From Dinochytrium kinnereticum (lineage: Eukaryota; Chytridiomycota; Chytridiomycetes; Chytridiales; Chytridiaceae), in the NCBI GenBank assembly GCA_027604005.1, contig JADGJT010000021.1:26568-90567 (forward strand): DNA of 64,000 bases. The letters are read 5' to 3'. The position numbers were made by a program, and so were the translations under genes. The notes beneath the pieces were generated by a model, which was not told the DNA's origin, did no database searches, and saw only the letters and a list, made by a program, of their open reading frames with translations. This document shows positions 1-12,056 of this stretch, in pieces (position 1 is the stretch's first letter; each line of letters begins with the position of its first letter).

Positions 1-622
1 GAAACCATCTAGCGCCAGCCGGTATCAATTCACGCGTACCATATGCAAGTGCTTCCAAGGTATCGAGACTTGACATGAGGATCTGAAGAAAGGTTACAAA
101 CGGGAATATGAGGACAGACAAAGCGGTCAAATGAATAGTGAGAAATCAGTAAAGCAAACTCTACGAACATGTCGAAATGTGATGTAAAGAAGCCTTCTCT
201 CGTTGATATCTTCCAAGGCATCATCCACCGAAATGGGAAGCCGTCTCACCTATGAATGTACTGAGTGTAAGCGACGGCAAGAGCAAGAGCTAAGCGAGGG
301 GCCAGCCGATCCCCATGCCAACACATCCGAAGAAGCATGGAAACAATTCAATTCGTCCAGCACACCCACAAAGTCCCTTAAACTGAACGATGGCGTCCCG
401 AAGACTTACAACTTCATCAGACTGGTCCGGGTCAGCCTGACTCTCGTCCTGCTCAGAAAACTCATCGTCCCCATCAGTGATGAGGGTGAATACAGGCTTT
501 GGCTTAGAGGGCTTTGATCCCTCGTTTTTTTCTGCAGAATCGATCGGTATAGTTTGCAGCAGCGAGGTGAGCCGTTGGATGTGCTGCCGGAAGAGGATGT
601 CCTTCCACTCGTCCGGTGTCAT
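1..622 (-). CDS. Unknown protein, 5' part only (runs off the left edge)
   Basis: The start codon is at 622 and the gene runs leftward out of the window. My model has four exons: 622..410, 289..250, 193..165 and 82..<1. The first donor is a perfect GTAAGT, the other introns use GT/AG, and phases fit throughout. The N-terminus (MTPDEWKDILFRQHIQRL) is followed by an acidic stretch (DGDDEFSEQDESQADPDQ). The two tiny exons (40 and 29 nt) encode hydrophobic sequence, and the last visible exon begins ILMSSLDTLEALAYGTREL. I do not recognise the family. If the first intron were not spliced, the frame would stop at 290 after a poor Cys-rich tail, so splicing is preferred. The neighbour is divergent, with about 1.2 kb between start codons. 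Confidence 0.5.
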
Positions 623-1815
623 CTTTCAACCCCTCCTCACTCAGAACGGCGCCCGTTGGCCCCCTCACACGAACGCACAGCAGCACGCACACTCCCCGTC
701 TCCTCAGAGTCGTCTCACGGCAGGCCGATGCGGGCGTCGCCAGCGAGTCGCTCGCCTGTCTCGTTCGTTGGGTGCTGGCGGATGGGCGTTGAGGTGTGCA
801 GATTGTCAACGCTCTTTTGCCCAGTGGTGACAAGTTGAGTGAAATCGGCGGCAGATTCGCGAGATGCGCAAGAGCCACACGCCGCCACCATTTGGCAGCT
901 GGCAGCCAACAACACGATCCCTGGCGCATTTCCAGCATGGCGCTAGGCGTTCGATCGACAGAAGATGCGCGCGGAAATCCCCCGAGTCGGATGGGGCAGG
1001 GGGGGAGAATTCCACACCTTGCGATGCGTTCCGCCGCCCTTTTCCCCACTGGAAATCTGCAAACGCTATCTGCGTTTATATGTGCAAAGTAAGGATTGAC
1101 CGCTCTTCTTGGTGAGGAGAAGCATGGTTTATCTGAGATTGAGAGCGCGCCAAGCACTGGAACTCTGTTCAGCGCAAGCATTAATCGCAGACACGCGTGC
1201 CCACCCCCATCGACCACCAGGCATGCGGCATCTGCCTCAGACACCCGCGCAGTGAGATGCGCATTGAGACTCCTCCCTGTGCCGCGCACCTGCACCTCTT
1301 CCTGCAGCAAACGCGTGAGGTCGTCCTGCAGTGAACCAGCGCGCGTCGAGGGTGCAGTGTGCAGGTGTGAGGGCCAACTTCAAACAAGTCAAAATTTCAT
1401 TTCTTTGGTGACCAAACAACGGCAGACAGCACAGAGAAGCCGGTCGAGAGCCCTCCAACGACACGCACCGACCGACTATCGCCTTGCAAGCACACGGCCA
1501 CCGCATACCGGGAAGCATCGAAAACCACCTGCTGAACTGCCTGCGGTTGGCATACCTGGCGGGAGCATCAGCGGCTCATCCTGACTGTGTTTGGCGCTGG
1601 AAGCAAGGGATTCCCGTACAGCAAGGACAGGTCTCAGGAGGGCGGATCCCTTTGCAAAAAAAAGAAGCGCTTGACCTGACAGAAATCGTTTCGGACCATA
1701 TCCGCACCCGCCTCCCCCAAAGCATCACAGCCTGAACGAAACGCTGGATATAAAGAGCGCCCCGAAGCTTGCCAGGAGATCCTCCGGAGGCAGCACCCCT
1801 GACATATCCTTCAAC
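623..1815. other. Long divergent intergenic region
   Basis: About 1.2 kb separates the leftward gene starting at 622 from the rightward gene starting at 1816. Long open frames exist on both strands (for example 504-1310 minus), but they are rich in Arg/Cys/Ser/Pro and lack splice or start logic, so I treat them as non-coding. Two ACGCGT hexamers (1193-1198 and 1311-1316) are the only motif I can point to. Confidence 0.5.
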
Positions 1816-2396
1816 ATGATCTCCGTGCCAAAGTTCTCAACAGCAAGTCTTCCAGCATCCTCTGCCTCTCCATCCTTCATCCCTTCCCGGCTCTCCTCCC
1901 AGAGCCTTCCAACCATCAACCCCTCGTCGTCTTCCACATTCTTTAGCACCGCTACTTACAAGCCTGGAAGGTCATGGCAAGCGGCTGTTCAAGCTTACAT
2001 TGCATCCTGGAGGGGATATTGGTATGGATCTTCGGCGCAGTATAATGCTGCTGGGGGTTATCGGATGGTGATTGATGAGGATGATGAGATCTGGAGGAGG
2101 GACTTTCCATTGTTGTGGAGGCTGGACCCCTGCACCATGGCAAAGACCGTTATATTCATGACCATTGCTTTGTGAGTATCTTGTCCTTACCTCAGCTGGT
2201 TATTTGGCGTTGTCTAACTCGTATGTTATTCTTACTCATGTTTGATTCATTGTGGTTATCGCATATGTTATTATTTGAAGATGGATCATAGTTGTCATGT
2301 ATCAGGTTCGTGAATCTTAGAGGTTCATCACGTTTTGTATTCATCTAACCTTTCCTTTTTTTTCATTATCAGATATATGCTGCGTCAGCAGCGTAG
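1816..2396 (+). CDS. Small protein with C-terminal membrane helix, possibly mitochondrial
   Basis: Three exons: 1816..2171, 2281..2305 and 2373..2396, giving 134 residues. The first donor is GTGAGT, and the 25-nt middle exon and 24-nt last exon restore a single frame. The N-terminal ~50 residues are rich in Ser, Pro and Thr with sparse Lys/Arg and no acidic residues, like a mitochondrial presequence. A conserved-looking centre follows (SWQAAVQAYIASWRGYWYGS). The C-terminus is a hydrophobic segment (TVIFMTIALWIIVVMYQIY) that only becomes continuous after splicing, which supports the model. I do not recognise the family. It could be a small inner-membrane subunit, but that is inference from composition. 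Confidence 0.55.
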
Positions 2397-2947
2397 ACGC
2401 CTCATATCCAAAGTGCCGATGATGATACAATATCTGTTGGTGGGTGAAACGATAACATCACACCCAAATGCTCACGGTCGATGACGATATATGATCTTGT
2501 AAAGGGATGCTTTCACTTGGGGTATTAGCGGAGTGTGTTCTTGTATTATGTCATTTTATTTTTTTCTTTGTTATCCCTTTTCCTCCTCTCTTTCTCTTAA
2601 TTTTATAAGTGTCGATTTGGCCCAACCTTCTTTATTTTCTTTTCAATGTTGTTGGCATTGAAAATATTGCGATCATAGAAGTTAATAAATAACGATTTTC
2701 AATACTACTCTTTTTCGTCCCTCTCGTTCAAATTTCTAACAAAGAATTATTATCAATTGAATTCACCAAAGTGCACCTCATCGTTTCGTATCTCACCACT
2801 ACAGGCTCTCTTTATTGAAGTTTTTTCGATTATAAATAGTTCAACTGAAACATGATTATGTGTGTATATTGAAAAGAAAGACATTTAAAAAATGGTAAGG
2901 ACCCAGTGCTCACCACGCCTTAAGAAGCCGAAGGCGAGAATAAAATC
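2397..2947. other. AT-rich convergent 3' intergenic region
   Basis: This 550-base stretch lies between two convergent stop codons. It is AT-rich with T-runs and AATAAA-like words (near 2684) that could serve 3' end formation. I see no gene in it. Confidence 0.5.
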
Positions 2948-5427
2948 TCACAGCTTTGACCCTCCCGAGAACGACGTTGGCGACAAGTAAACCGCAATAT
3001 CAGCAAGCCGCTGAGGCTTCAAATCTGCCATGCCCACATCTACCTGTGGGAGTGATGGATCCCCTGCTTGAACAGAAACGATTGAAAGCTTTGTATCAGC
3101 AGCCCAAGGGTTTGTCAACTTTTGCACGTCAACCCGTGGCAACTTGAATGACGAAGTGGGGTGCACTCGAGTGGCCGTTGTGTGAGGTTTGTCAAAGCTG
3201 TTGAGGGGTTTAGAGGAAGAGCAGGAAGGGACGCCAAAGATGTCATCAAAAAAGATGACATTCACAGTGATATCATCCCTGAACTTTCGCGAATAAGGCG
3301 CCGGAATCCCCAACAACCTTCCAAGCCTCTCCTCATTTCTTCCACCAAGCGCATTCCGGATCAAACAGGTCGCCGCATTCTCGTCAGACTGCGACCACCG
3401 ATCTCCTGCGACAACACCACCCTCACCGTCTGCGCCATCCGTTCGTAAAACACCTCGAGAGAGCATGTGGCCAGCTACAATTTCAACAATCTCCTCGCTT
3501 TCTAGCTCGTCAAACAGACCGTCGGTGGCCAGGACGAGGAACCGGTCACGGGAGAGATCGATTTTGTACCGTGTTATTACGGGTTCTGCGGTGAGATAGG
3601 GCGGTGTCAGGTAGTATGGGAGGGGATCTGAGCGACCGGTTAGACCAGGGAGAAGTTGTCTTTGGAGGTTTGTGGGCCATTTGAAGATAGCGTCGCCTAG
3701 GAAAGATGAGAAAACAACTGATTAGAAAGGCCTTCTCCTCATCATCAATCCGCCAAAATATGCAGGACGGAAAGAAAAAAAAATGACGGGACTGGGTCCC
3801 GACTCACCAAAAGCCCGCGATGGCATAAGATATCCCAATAACCTTCCTCTGACGACAACCGTCTCATCCTCTCCAGGATGCTCACCAACAAGCCTGTTCC
3901 TCTCCTCCGGATTGCTCCCAGTCTGATCGACCGACAGCTCCACGGCCTCCATCATCCATGGGAACGGTGGTCGACTGGTCCCACTCCCAACTCCAGATGC
4001 CGTTTGAGGTGGCTGAGCCCGCCTCCGCAATGCCACTTTCCCAGCCAAAGATGCAGAAGGCGAAGCATGCGGAGAGGCCATCGCGCCTGCGCGACGTCTC
4101 GGTCCACGCACTCCTCCATGAGCATCCCGGTGTGAAGAAGGAGCTGGTGCCGTTCTCCCAAGAACGGCCCTCGAATCCCCTGTGCAAGCCACATATAAAT
4201 CTTGACCATCCAAAATTGCCACAAGAGCGCAAGATCCCGATAAAGCCGGTGACAGCATCCTCCTCGCCAAAGCTTCCCTCTGCCTCATCGACGCATTTGA
4301 CGACATCGCGTCCCACTCATTTTTGGTTTTGACCACCATTGGGGGTTTCCAGGGAACGGCTAGACCAGCGGCTGAAGTGTTATGCGGAAGCGCGGAGTAA
4401 ATTTCTCTAGGATCTTGAAGGACACCACCTGCGATTAGATCGTCGTCAAGTCGAGCAAAAGCGGAACGGATCGCACGTTCCATCATTTGGTTGCGCTCAG
4501 ATTCGGCGATAGAGGGGTCTCGGTCGGGGATGATTGAAATGGCATGGGCTATGTAGCTTGGAAGGAGGGCTGAAACCATGTGGGCGCATTCATGTCCGTT
4601 GTGGCCGTCGAAAACGCTGTGGAATGTAACCAATACGGTCAGAAAACAACGGTCATGCAATGTCGCTTCTACTCACCCAAACAGGAGACGGCCCTTTCCG
4701 AGAGAAATTTGGCACTGGGCATCTTCGCAAGGCTCATTACTAGGAACACATCCAACATCAAATCTAACCACCCCAGTACGTGATGAATTTGTCTCCACAT
4801 TCACCGTATCTCCCGCCTCATGCTCCTTCCCCACACCTTCCTCCGTGGTGTTTTCGATCCCATTTAAAACAGCTCCGCGATCAGGTTTAATGACAACAAC
4901 GCGTTCAAATGCCTTAAGCTTTGCATCTGCCTGCGATCGTTCTAACCCCATGCCTCCTACAGCTGGTTTGAGTCTAGAGTTTGGATGATGCTGCTGAGGA
5001 AGGTGTTGGTGATTTTGGTGCTGGTGATGATGGTGATGAGTGATTGAAGACGGTGAGGATGGTGGCTTTGTTCCTGGGATCGCTTGAATGATTCGGGTGG
5101 TTGGTTTGTGGGGCTGTGGGGTGACTTTCTGCATGTTTTTTTTCGATTGTTATTCAGTTCAGGTTGCCTTTGACAAAAAGAAAGGCAGGCCATAGCTCGC
5201 TGCCTCACCTGCGTTTGTTTAACGGAAGAAGCGATAGATCGTAACGACGAGTTCAATCCACCGTTCGGCTGGTGATCTCTCCCAACCCGTCGATGAATCA
5301 GCCTAACAAAACGAACACCTCCTGAATCTATTACTGCAGATCTCACTGCAAGGCGTGTCAACGACCTTTTGAGATTGGGAAAGAAGCCGGCGAAACCCCC
5401 AGTCGTGATGGGCCGCTCGAGGACCAT
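2948..5427 (-). CDS. Pyruvate dehydrogenase phosphatase-type PP2C
   Basis: Four exons: 5427..5209, 5128..4677, 4616..3808 and 3696..2948, giving 742 residues with all phases consistent. It is a metal-dependent Ser/Thr phosphatase of the PP2C family. Visible motifs in order are FGVFDGHNGHECA (metal-binding Asp), CALVAILDGQDLYVACTGDSRAVLG, LSVDQTGSNPEERNRL, SRAFGDAIFKWP, FLVLATDGLFDEL and RDDITVNVIFF. The SRAFGDAxFKWP and DQTGxNPxExxRL signatures are those of mitochondrial PDH phosphatase, which dephosphorylates E1-alpha and reactivates the complex. The first exon is Arg-rich with few acids (SLTRLAVRSA), fitting a mitochondrial presequence. A His/Gln-rich stretch (HHHHHQHQNHQH) and a variable insert near the middle are lineage-specific additions. 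At 742 residues it is longer than typical PDPs (about 530). The ATG at 5427 was chosen as the first ATG in the frame. Confidence 0.88.
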
Positions 5428-5738
5428 CCAGGGTGAAGGCAACAAGTAGCCGACCCTTCAAGCTTCTTTCGTATCGGCAGCCAGCAGCGGACGGCCGTCT
5501 TGGTCCCGGATACGGAGTGCGCGAGCGGAGGTGATGAAGAAGCCAAGTGTCTGTTCAACAAAAATTTGTGGATTTCGGAACTGGATGCCGTCGCTTTGAC
5601 GGGACGCGACGGAGACGCGCTCGCGCAGTGATGCGATGCGACGAGGAGAATTCACAAGAGGGACGAGTATATTGAGGGGTTAAACAGAGCGAAAAGCAAG
5701 TGACGCATGTGCCCTTCTGAGACTGTTCAGGAGGCAAT

Positions 5739-7072
5739 TCACTTATCGGCGCTCACATCTGGGTAAACGTCGAATCTTCTCTGCAACGTCACTGGAATAG
5801 AGCTTCGGGTCTCGTCAATTACGGCGGGGTCAACATCAGCGTAGACAATCTCTTCTCCGTGATCAGCCTTTGACAAGACCCTGCCCATGGGATCAACGAT
5901 TGAGGAATGGCCCCATGCAATGTAGCTGGCCGCGGTGTCGCGGGCTGGGGAACAGGCGGCAACGTAAAACTGGTTATCGTTGGCGCGGGCGCGTTGGAGG
6001 AGCTCCCACTGATTTTGGGTAGAGATATGTTAGATCGCCCATTCAGTGTGATCGACAAGCAAAAAACGTACATGCAAGGGTCCGGTAGTCATGTTGAAGG
6101 CGCCAGGGTAGATCATGGCAACGCAGCCCTTCCTCGCGGCAACCATAGCCATCTCGGGAAATCGAATGTCGTAGCAAATTCCAATGCCAATGGGGCCGTA
6201 GCTAGTCGGAATCATTGTGAGCGATGATCCAGGGCTCAAGACTTCTGACTCTTGAAACCTGATCTTGCCAGGGACGTCAATGTCAAAAAGGTGCACCTAA
6301 ACAAGGCGGTGCAAGTTAGTCAAATGCCACACCGAGCTTGAATTCACAGCAGGTTTCCAACAAACCTTACGATGAACCCCAATCCTCTTCCCCGCAGGGT
6401 CCCATATGGTGCAAGTGTTAAAGAATTTGGGGTTGGCGGGAGGTGCTGTCGCGTTGGCTTTCGTGGGTTCGCTTTCTGGGAAGGATCCGCCGATGAGGTA
6501 GACTCCAGCATCAGCCGCCATCTTTGAGAGCGCCTTAGAGGTGGGGCCTCCTTCCAGAGGTTCTGCGTACTCAGGAAAGTACGAGGTACCATACGGGCTG
6601 TTGAAGCATTCTAGGCGTTGCGGGGTTGGATAGTGTCAGTGAGAAAGAAGACAACTTATTGACGTTCTAGTGGTGATAGTATGCATGTCGCATGCATGGC
6701 AGATGCATCGCATAAAAGGACCAACACAACCGTTGATGCCGGGGATGCATGGGCAGGACAAAACGATAAAAGATGTTTTCCTCAAGTCTCTCAACTGATG
6801 CAGAAAACCTAGACCCAAATTTATCAAACCATCCATAAAGCCAACGATGGCATTGAGCCCATTCATGAGAATAAGAGACGATCGCAGCCGGACCGATGCA
6901 GACAATATCAAACAACTTCCTGCTCACCTGGAAGCACAACGACATTCGCCCCGCCGACCTTGGCGGCATGCAGCACCTTCTCCCTCGCCCTCTCCAGGTT
7001 CGCCTCCTTGCTGGCGGACACCATCAGCTGCACCAGTGCGAGCCTGAACTTCGTTGACGCTGCTTGGGCCAT
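5739..7072 (-). CDS. NIT2: Omega-amidase / Nit2-type nitrilase
   Basis: Four exons: 7072..6928, 6610..6366, 6296..6072 and 6008..5739, giving 294 residues, close to Nit2 orthologues (about 280). It belongs to the carbon-nitrogen hydrolase superfamily. The Glu-Lys-Cys triad is visible: Glu in [13 protein letters not shown] (formed across the first splice), Lys in GVHRKVHLFD and Cys in [12 protein letters not shown]. Family-typical blocks include [17 protein letters not shown] ([14 protein letters not shown]) and the C-terminal [14 protein letters not shown]. Omega-amidase hydrolyses alpha-ketoglutaramate and alpha-ketosuccinamate to 2-oxoacids plus ammonia. No in-frame ATG lies upstream of 7072; the Arg/Ser-rich sequence upstream might encode a targeting peptide only with a non-ATG start. 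The 467-bp gap to the divergent gene at 7539 is a likely shared promoter. Confidence 0.92.
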
Positions 7073-7538
7073 CTGGATGCACTTTGAACAGCCCCAAAGT
7101 CTGATATTTTTGTCGAGAAGTGACAACCCACAGGACCGACAGGACCTCGCGAGGACGGAGCGACGGGCGGACGCGTTATTGAGAAGTGTCAACAACCCCG
7201 ACGCGCATCTGTTCTCTAGACATGTTCTCCGAGGAAGTCTCAAGTCAGTTAAGCGACCTCAAACTCCGTGCTCAGAGAGAGCGCGATTTACGCTGAACAA
7301 TCAGAAGCCGCTGGTGCCATCCTCGAGGACTGGACTGCTGCTGAAATGCTGTGGATGCGTTCACAAGCTTCCAAACCATCCATTTGCGTTTTTATCTTTC
7401 AGTGATGGATGATTTGTACGGCCGCCTTGCAGATGTGATTGGATGTAGCAGCCTTTGTTGAAGCGATATTTCACTCTCAAACCACGTTCATCACAGCTCT
7501 CCATACGTGACGCCCTTCTGCGTTGCTTCTGAGCAGCA

Positions 7539-10123
7539 ATGCCACGGACAACATACCTGCGTATCCCCACCAGCGACCCGTCAGACAATGACGACGACTT
7601 TGATGGCATCGATTCCCCCCAAAATCAACTGACACTGTCCATCCTACCCTCACCAAAGCGCCATCACAATCTCGTGCCGCTCTCACCCGTTGCCGAAGAT
7701 GCTGGCTCGCCCATCGATAGAGGTCGATTGATACGTCTCGTCGGTCTGCCAGAAGCCCAGTCGTCTAGTGCAGGACAGCCAGGTCGTTCCCCGATCCCAA
7801 CGCCGAGTCGAAAGAAGGCTGACGGGGATGATCTGGAGAGCCCTCAACACACTGCTCCGTCAACCTCGTCTTCAAACGGATACACAGCTATCCCACTGAT
7901 CCCGACAGGGGATTCAAAGGAAAGGGGGGGATCTTCGCCACTCTCCCCGTTGGCTGTCACGACCATAGATGTAATGAACGGACCAAACCAGACGTTTTCC
8001 GGGTCTTATGATGAACAAGGAAGGCCCATTGTTGATGTGCTTGATTCTATGAACGAGGATCCTTTTACGTTGGAGACTTTTGAGACTATGATTAGGTTGC
8101 ATGCGAATCGGGGGAAGGATTTTGTCATTGCACGCGTCACGACTGTGGATCCGAATGACGAGACGAGGTTTTATTACTCTTACTATGCTGCACATCACAT
8201 CAATAAGGTCCTTTTTCGAACTCAACCAGAGGAAGGATTGCTTCATCGCATGAAGGCTAGGAATGTAGGTTTGCTTTCGCTACTTCCTTTCTTCTTCTTT
8301 CATAATAGCCAACTAACTACAGACATCTTCTTCTTCTTCGTCTTCTTCGCCTTCTTCTTCTTTTTTTTCTTTTTTTTTCTTCTTTTTTCTAAAAAAAGCC
8401 TCTTAATAACATGCTCATCATTGGCGATGTTCATTATTACGGTAAGTCCCATTAATGATCAACCAGAATATTAAGACTCTTTCGTCGGATAACAAAAAAT
8501 GCAGCTATTCGCGCGTTAGCCGTCAACCTCTCCCGAGCTTGCGGCAGCACAGCCACTCGCCGCAAGTCCACCGACTCCCTCAGCACCTTCCTATCAACCA
8601 TCTCCAACACCATAAAAACTGCTGGTGAAAACCTTCTCTCCGCTGCCCGCGCCGCCCCCTCCAAAACACAACACGAAGACGACGAAGAATGGTGTGAATC
8701 TCCAACGGCAACTTCTCCTCTGTTTGGGTACGCAGAGGAGTCTCGAAGGAGGGGCGTAACTTCTCCCACGGGATCATTTGACGATCGGATGGGATCAGCA
8801 GTTGCCGCGAGGTTTGCTAGGAAGATGAGGAGATTGATGAGGGTTGTCGGGCTTGCGCGTGAGGGGGAGACAGAGGTGAGTGGCAGGAAGGTTTTGCATC
8901 TTGTGATGCGCCCGGAAGCCTTGGTGGAGGATGGGACTTTTATTGTTAGGAGAGGTTCTGCGGACGATGCGTATTTCGACCGTCCAAATCCTGAGGCGAC
9001 GGTGAATGCTGCGAAGAAAGCCAGGGAGATCTTAACACCCCAAATAGCATCTGCTATATCGCAGCAGGCAGGAATGGTTGGCAGCAACGGAACCGCCTTA
9101 TCAGCCTACAGAAAGGTTCGATCCATCTCTTTTTTAAACGATGCAAGCCGAAAGGCATCCATGAGCCTTGAAGAATGGATGCGTGACCACTCCTTTGCAA
9201 CTTCCCCAACCTCTCCATTTCGAATCAACACTTTCCCTCAGCAAGACTCCCCCTCTCTGGCCTCCACTTCAAAAGCCATACAGAATCCTTTGCAGCAGCA
9301 AGGCGATCACCCTTTAGCAAACTTGGGGGACGTTGAAATCGCCGCAGTTGAGCAACGGGGAATAGCATCATCTGCAATCGTCGCCGCAAAAGCACACATA
9401 AAGCATTTGCAAATTCCCACCCTCAGCTCCGGCAAGCGCAAAGACAAGAGAGCCGCACAATCAAAGCTTACAGCAAACATTACAGCAAACAACCTCGCCA
9501 CGTCACCATCCCCAACAACCCGTCCAAAACTCTATTATACAGCAGAGTTCATTGGCACAGATGATGATTTCTTGATGAAGGCATCAACACGGGCGTTCTT
9601 TAAGGAGAGCGCCCTGGAGACCCAGGATGCGGTCTTGTTTACCATTCCCGGATCTAGCGGGGAAATGGTTGTTGATGGGGAGCAGCACCCTGCTTTGTTG
9701 AACTTTGTGTTTGCTGTAAGGGAAAGGGAAGGACAGGAAGGTGATGATATTTGGAGGAATGCTGGCAATCGAGCGATTCGGGTGCTGGTGCTGGCGTACA
9801 GTTTGTTGGGTTTCCTATTGGTGAAGTTTGTTGGTAAGCTGATCAATATCTCAGATATATCTCTGTTTTTTTTTCTTCTCGTTATTTAGAACAGTTTATT
9901 TCTTTATCACGTCCTTAGATTGCTATTTGTTTCTGGGCACGAGTTAACTTCTCGCTGGAATTTTGTGCTAACCAAATATCTTCTTATCCTTGCATTTTGT
10001 CGGAATACAGTACCTCCAGCCTACGCTTTTGTAAGTAAATCATTCTTTCACACTTTCGTTTTTCCCCACTTGGTGTTTCCCTTGCATCTTTTATTGCCGC
10101 CTCACAAAGGAAAAACATCCTAA
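7539..10123 (+). CDS. Ser-rich protein with C-terminal membrane segment, unknown function
   Basis: Four exons: 7539..8264, 8399..8441, 8505..9833 and 10011..10123, giving 736 residues. The first intron is pyrimidine-saturated (TTC runs, 8300-8390). The N-terminal 140 residues are Ser/Pro/Asp-rich and look disordered. A well-ordered block follows (NEDPFTLETFETMIRLHANRG, FVIARVTTVDPNDETRFYYS, HHINKVLFRTQPEEGLLHRM) and continues across the 43-nt exon as PLNNMLIIGDVHYY then AIRALAVNLSRACG. The second half contains ELYYTAEF-like (RPKLYYTAEFIGTDDDFL) and a strongly hydrophobic stretch near residues 685-705 (VLVLAYSLLGFLLVKFVVPP), suggesting a tail-region membrane anchor. The block looks like a conserved fungal domain, but I cannot name it. 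The last ~35 residues are uncertain: a further intron starting GTAAGT at 10031 is possible. Confidence 0.7.
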
Positions 10124-10739
10124 ACTAACTTGTCTGATCATCTTATCGGGATCCGACACTCGCCGCTATTTCGTTGTCAAAGATCATCTCCTTCCTTCTC
10201 ATTTTCTTCCTGTGCTTGGTCCTTGTTCTTTGCCTTTAAATCGAAACGAGGGCAGGACCGTTTACTCTAGTCTTTTCACATTCGGAGAGGAAGGCTTCTT
10301 TTCTGCAAGCCTTCATTTTCGTTCTATTCGATCGAAATTTCAAAGGTTTTTCGTTGGATTCTTTTGTTAGATGATACCTACAGCCATATCTTTTTTTTCC
10401 GCACTATTTCACTCATTAACACATACAATAAAACATGCCACCTGCTGATAGCTTTATGATTTTTGACAGACAAAAACGAGCAGTAGCTGTATTAAACAGT
10501 TCCGAATATAATAATTTCCGCATGTGTGGTCGAAAAGAAGGTAGGAAAAAAAAAGAAAAAAGAACGTTGTGACTTTTTGCACTAAATACAGGAAAATGGA
10601 GATAAGGTGGGGGAATGTGGGATTGGTGACATACGAGAAAAAACCAAAGTGTAAAATAAAAAGATTTGAGACAAAGACTCATGAAATAGGTTGAATAGCT
10701 AGATTGAACAACTGTCTAACCTTTCAACTGCACAGAAAA
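10124..10739. other. Convergent 3' intergenic region
   Basis: About 615 bases lie between the stop at 10123 and the stop of the leftward CHS7 gene at 10740. The stretch is T-rich and contains no open frame that I believe. If the unknown gene's last exon is longer than modelled, its end would fall here. Confidence 0.4.
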
Positions 10740-11990
10740 TTAGAACCTCCTTTCAGGGTCCTGATTCCCAAGCAGAGGCTCTTTAACCTCCCAGTTACTG
10801 ATAGAGTTGTTAACAGAGAACTCAAAGTCTTCCTTGGTAACGTCATCCCAGAACTTATAGACCATCATCACGCTCAAAAGAGTCGCAATCGACCCAAACA
10901 TCATGCCATCCACATAGTGACCAAACGCTTCACAAATACGCATTCCAAGGATGTACTGGATGGCCTGTCCTCCAACAAAGAAGATAAGTCCGACAAGAAG
11001 GTCAAAGATTGGCCACTTGTCGCGAACATGAACGATAACAAGAATCATCGAGGTAATGAAGTAGAGGAGGACAAGCGCGAGGGTGAAGACGACGTAGACA
11101 ATGTAAAGGGCGAGCGGCTTAGAGGCGCTGAAGCTTACAGAGTTGTTAAAGGTGAAGAAGGAAATGACAAAGGCGGCTGCCCCGACTATTATGGCGCTGA
11201 TCCAGATAAGCTAAGATTTTGGATGGAACAGAGAATAATATGTTAGCTGCCTCATGATTTGCAAGTCAAATATTATAGAGGTGACTTACGGAAACGGAGA
11301 CCATAGTCCCATCCTCCATCCACTGGAATCCGACAAAGCTATTTGCAAACATCGACCACGCAGTTGCTAGCGTTAACGCAATCTGAGCGGCAACAAAGTA
11401 CTAGGGATAAAACATAAATTATAAATGAAATCAGTTGACAATAAATCGAGCAGTATGGACTAAAGGAATAAGAGGAGCTGCTAGAATACCTTGTAGTACG
11501 ATGCAGTGGTCTCAATAAGACCAGAGACCAAAAAGAAGTCGACAAGAACTGATGCAGCGTAGAAGTAGAAGAACGGAGTTATCTCCTTCCTCCCGACTCC
11601 AGTGTACTTGTTTCTGACATGGATGATCATCAGGAAGGTCATCATAATTGCCACAATGTAAACCAGAAGGACGGCTGTTCGATATTAATGTGTGAATTAG
11701 AGTTCGGATGGAAAGGTTTGAATATGGGAGGAAGGAGATTGGAAAGCTTGAACATCCAAAGCACATGGGAGGAAGAGCATTGGGAAGGAACGGCAATGCC
11801 TGCCTCAACGACATTCCTACGCACCTGGCTCAAAAATGGTCTTATTCGCGATCACGTCGAGAGGGCGAGCATAGCACAGCGGTTCGACACCACCATTCGG
11901 CCCCAGAAGAGGGCACAATGGCAGAGCAACCTGGTTGCAAAGGAAATCAAAGTTTCCAAAGGAGAAGGGGATGCTGGCAGCCTGAGACAT
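10740..11990 (-). CDS. CHS7: Chitin synthase export chaperone Chs7
   Basis: Four exons: 11990..11825, 11674..11490, 11400..11290 and 11210..10740, giving 310 residues, the normal size for Chs7. It is an ER multipass membrane protein needed for export of the class IV chitin synthase (Chs3 type). Family landmarks are the N-terminal FGNFDFLCNQVALPLCPLLG, then a His-Val-Arg loop after the second membrane span (MIIHVRNKYTGVGRKEITPFF), NSFVGFQWMEDGTMVSV, VRDKWPIFDLLVGLIFFVGGQ, ICEAFGHYVDGMMFGSIATL and the C-terminal YKFWDDVTKEDFEF. About seven hydrophobic spans are visible. The ATG at 11990 gives the family N-terminus. The family is confined to fungi, which fixes the kingdom of this window. Confidence 0.95.
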
Positions 11991-12056
11991 GGCTCCCGTT
12001 TGAACGCTTGCGAAAGGAATGTGGTTGAAGAGAAGGCTGCTTTTTGAAAGGACGCA

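Noticed and set aside
504..1310. 268-codon open frame on the minus strand upstream of the first gene
   Set aside because: Arg/Cys/Ser/Pro-rich composition with no recognisable motif; it overlaps the real first exon ending at 622 in another frame and lies in a probable promoter.
11619..12047. 142-codon plus-strand open frame
   Set aside because: It is antisense to the first exons and first intron of CHS7, whose identity is certain.
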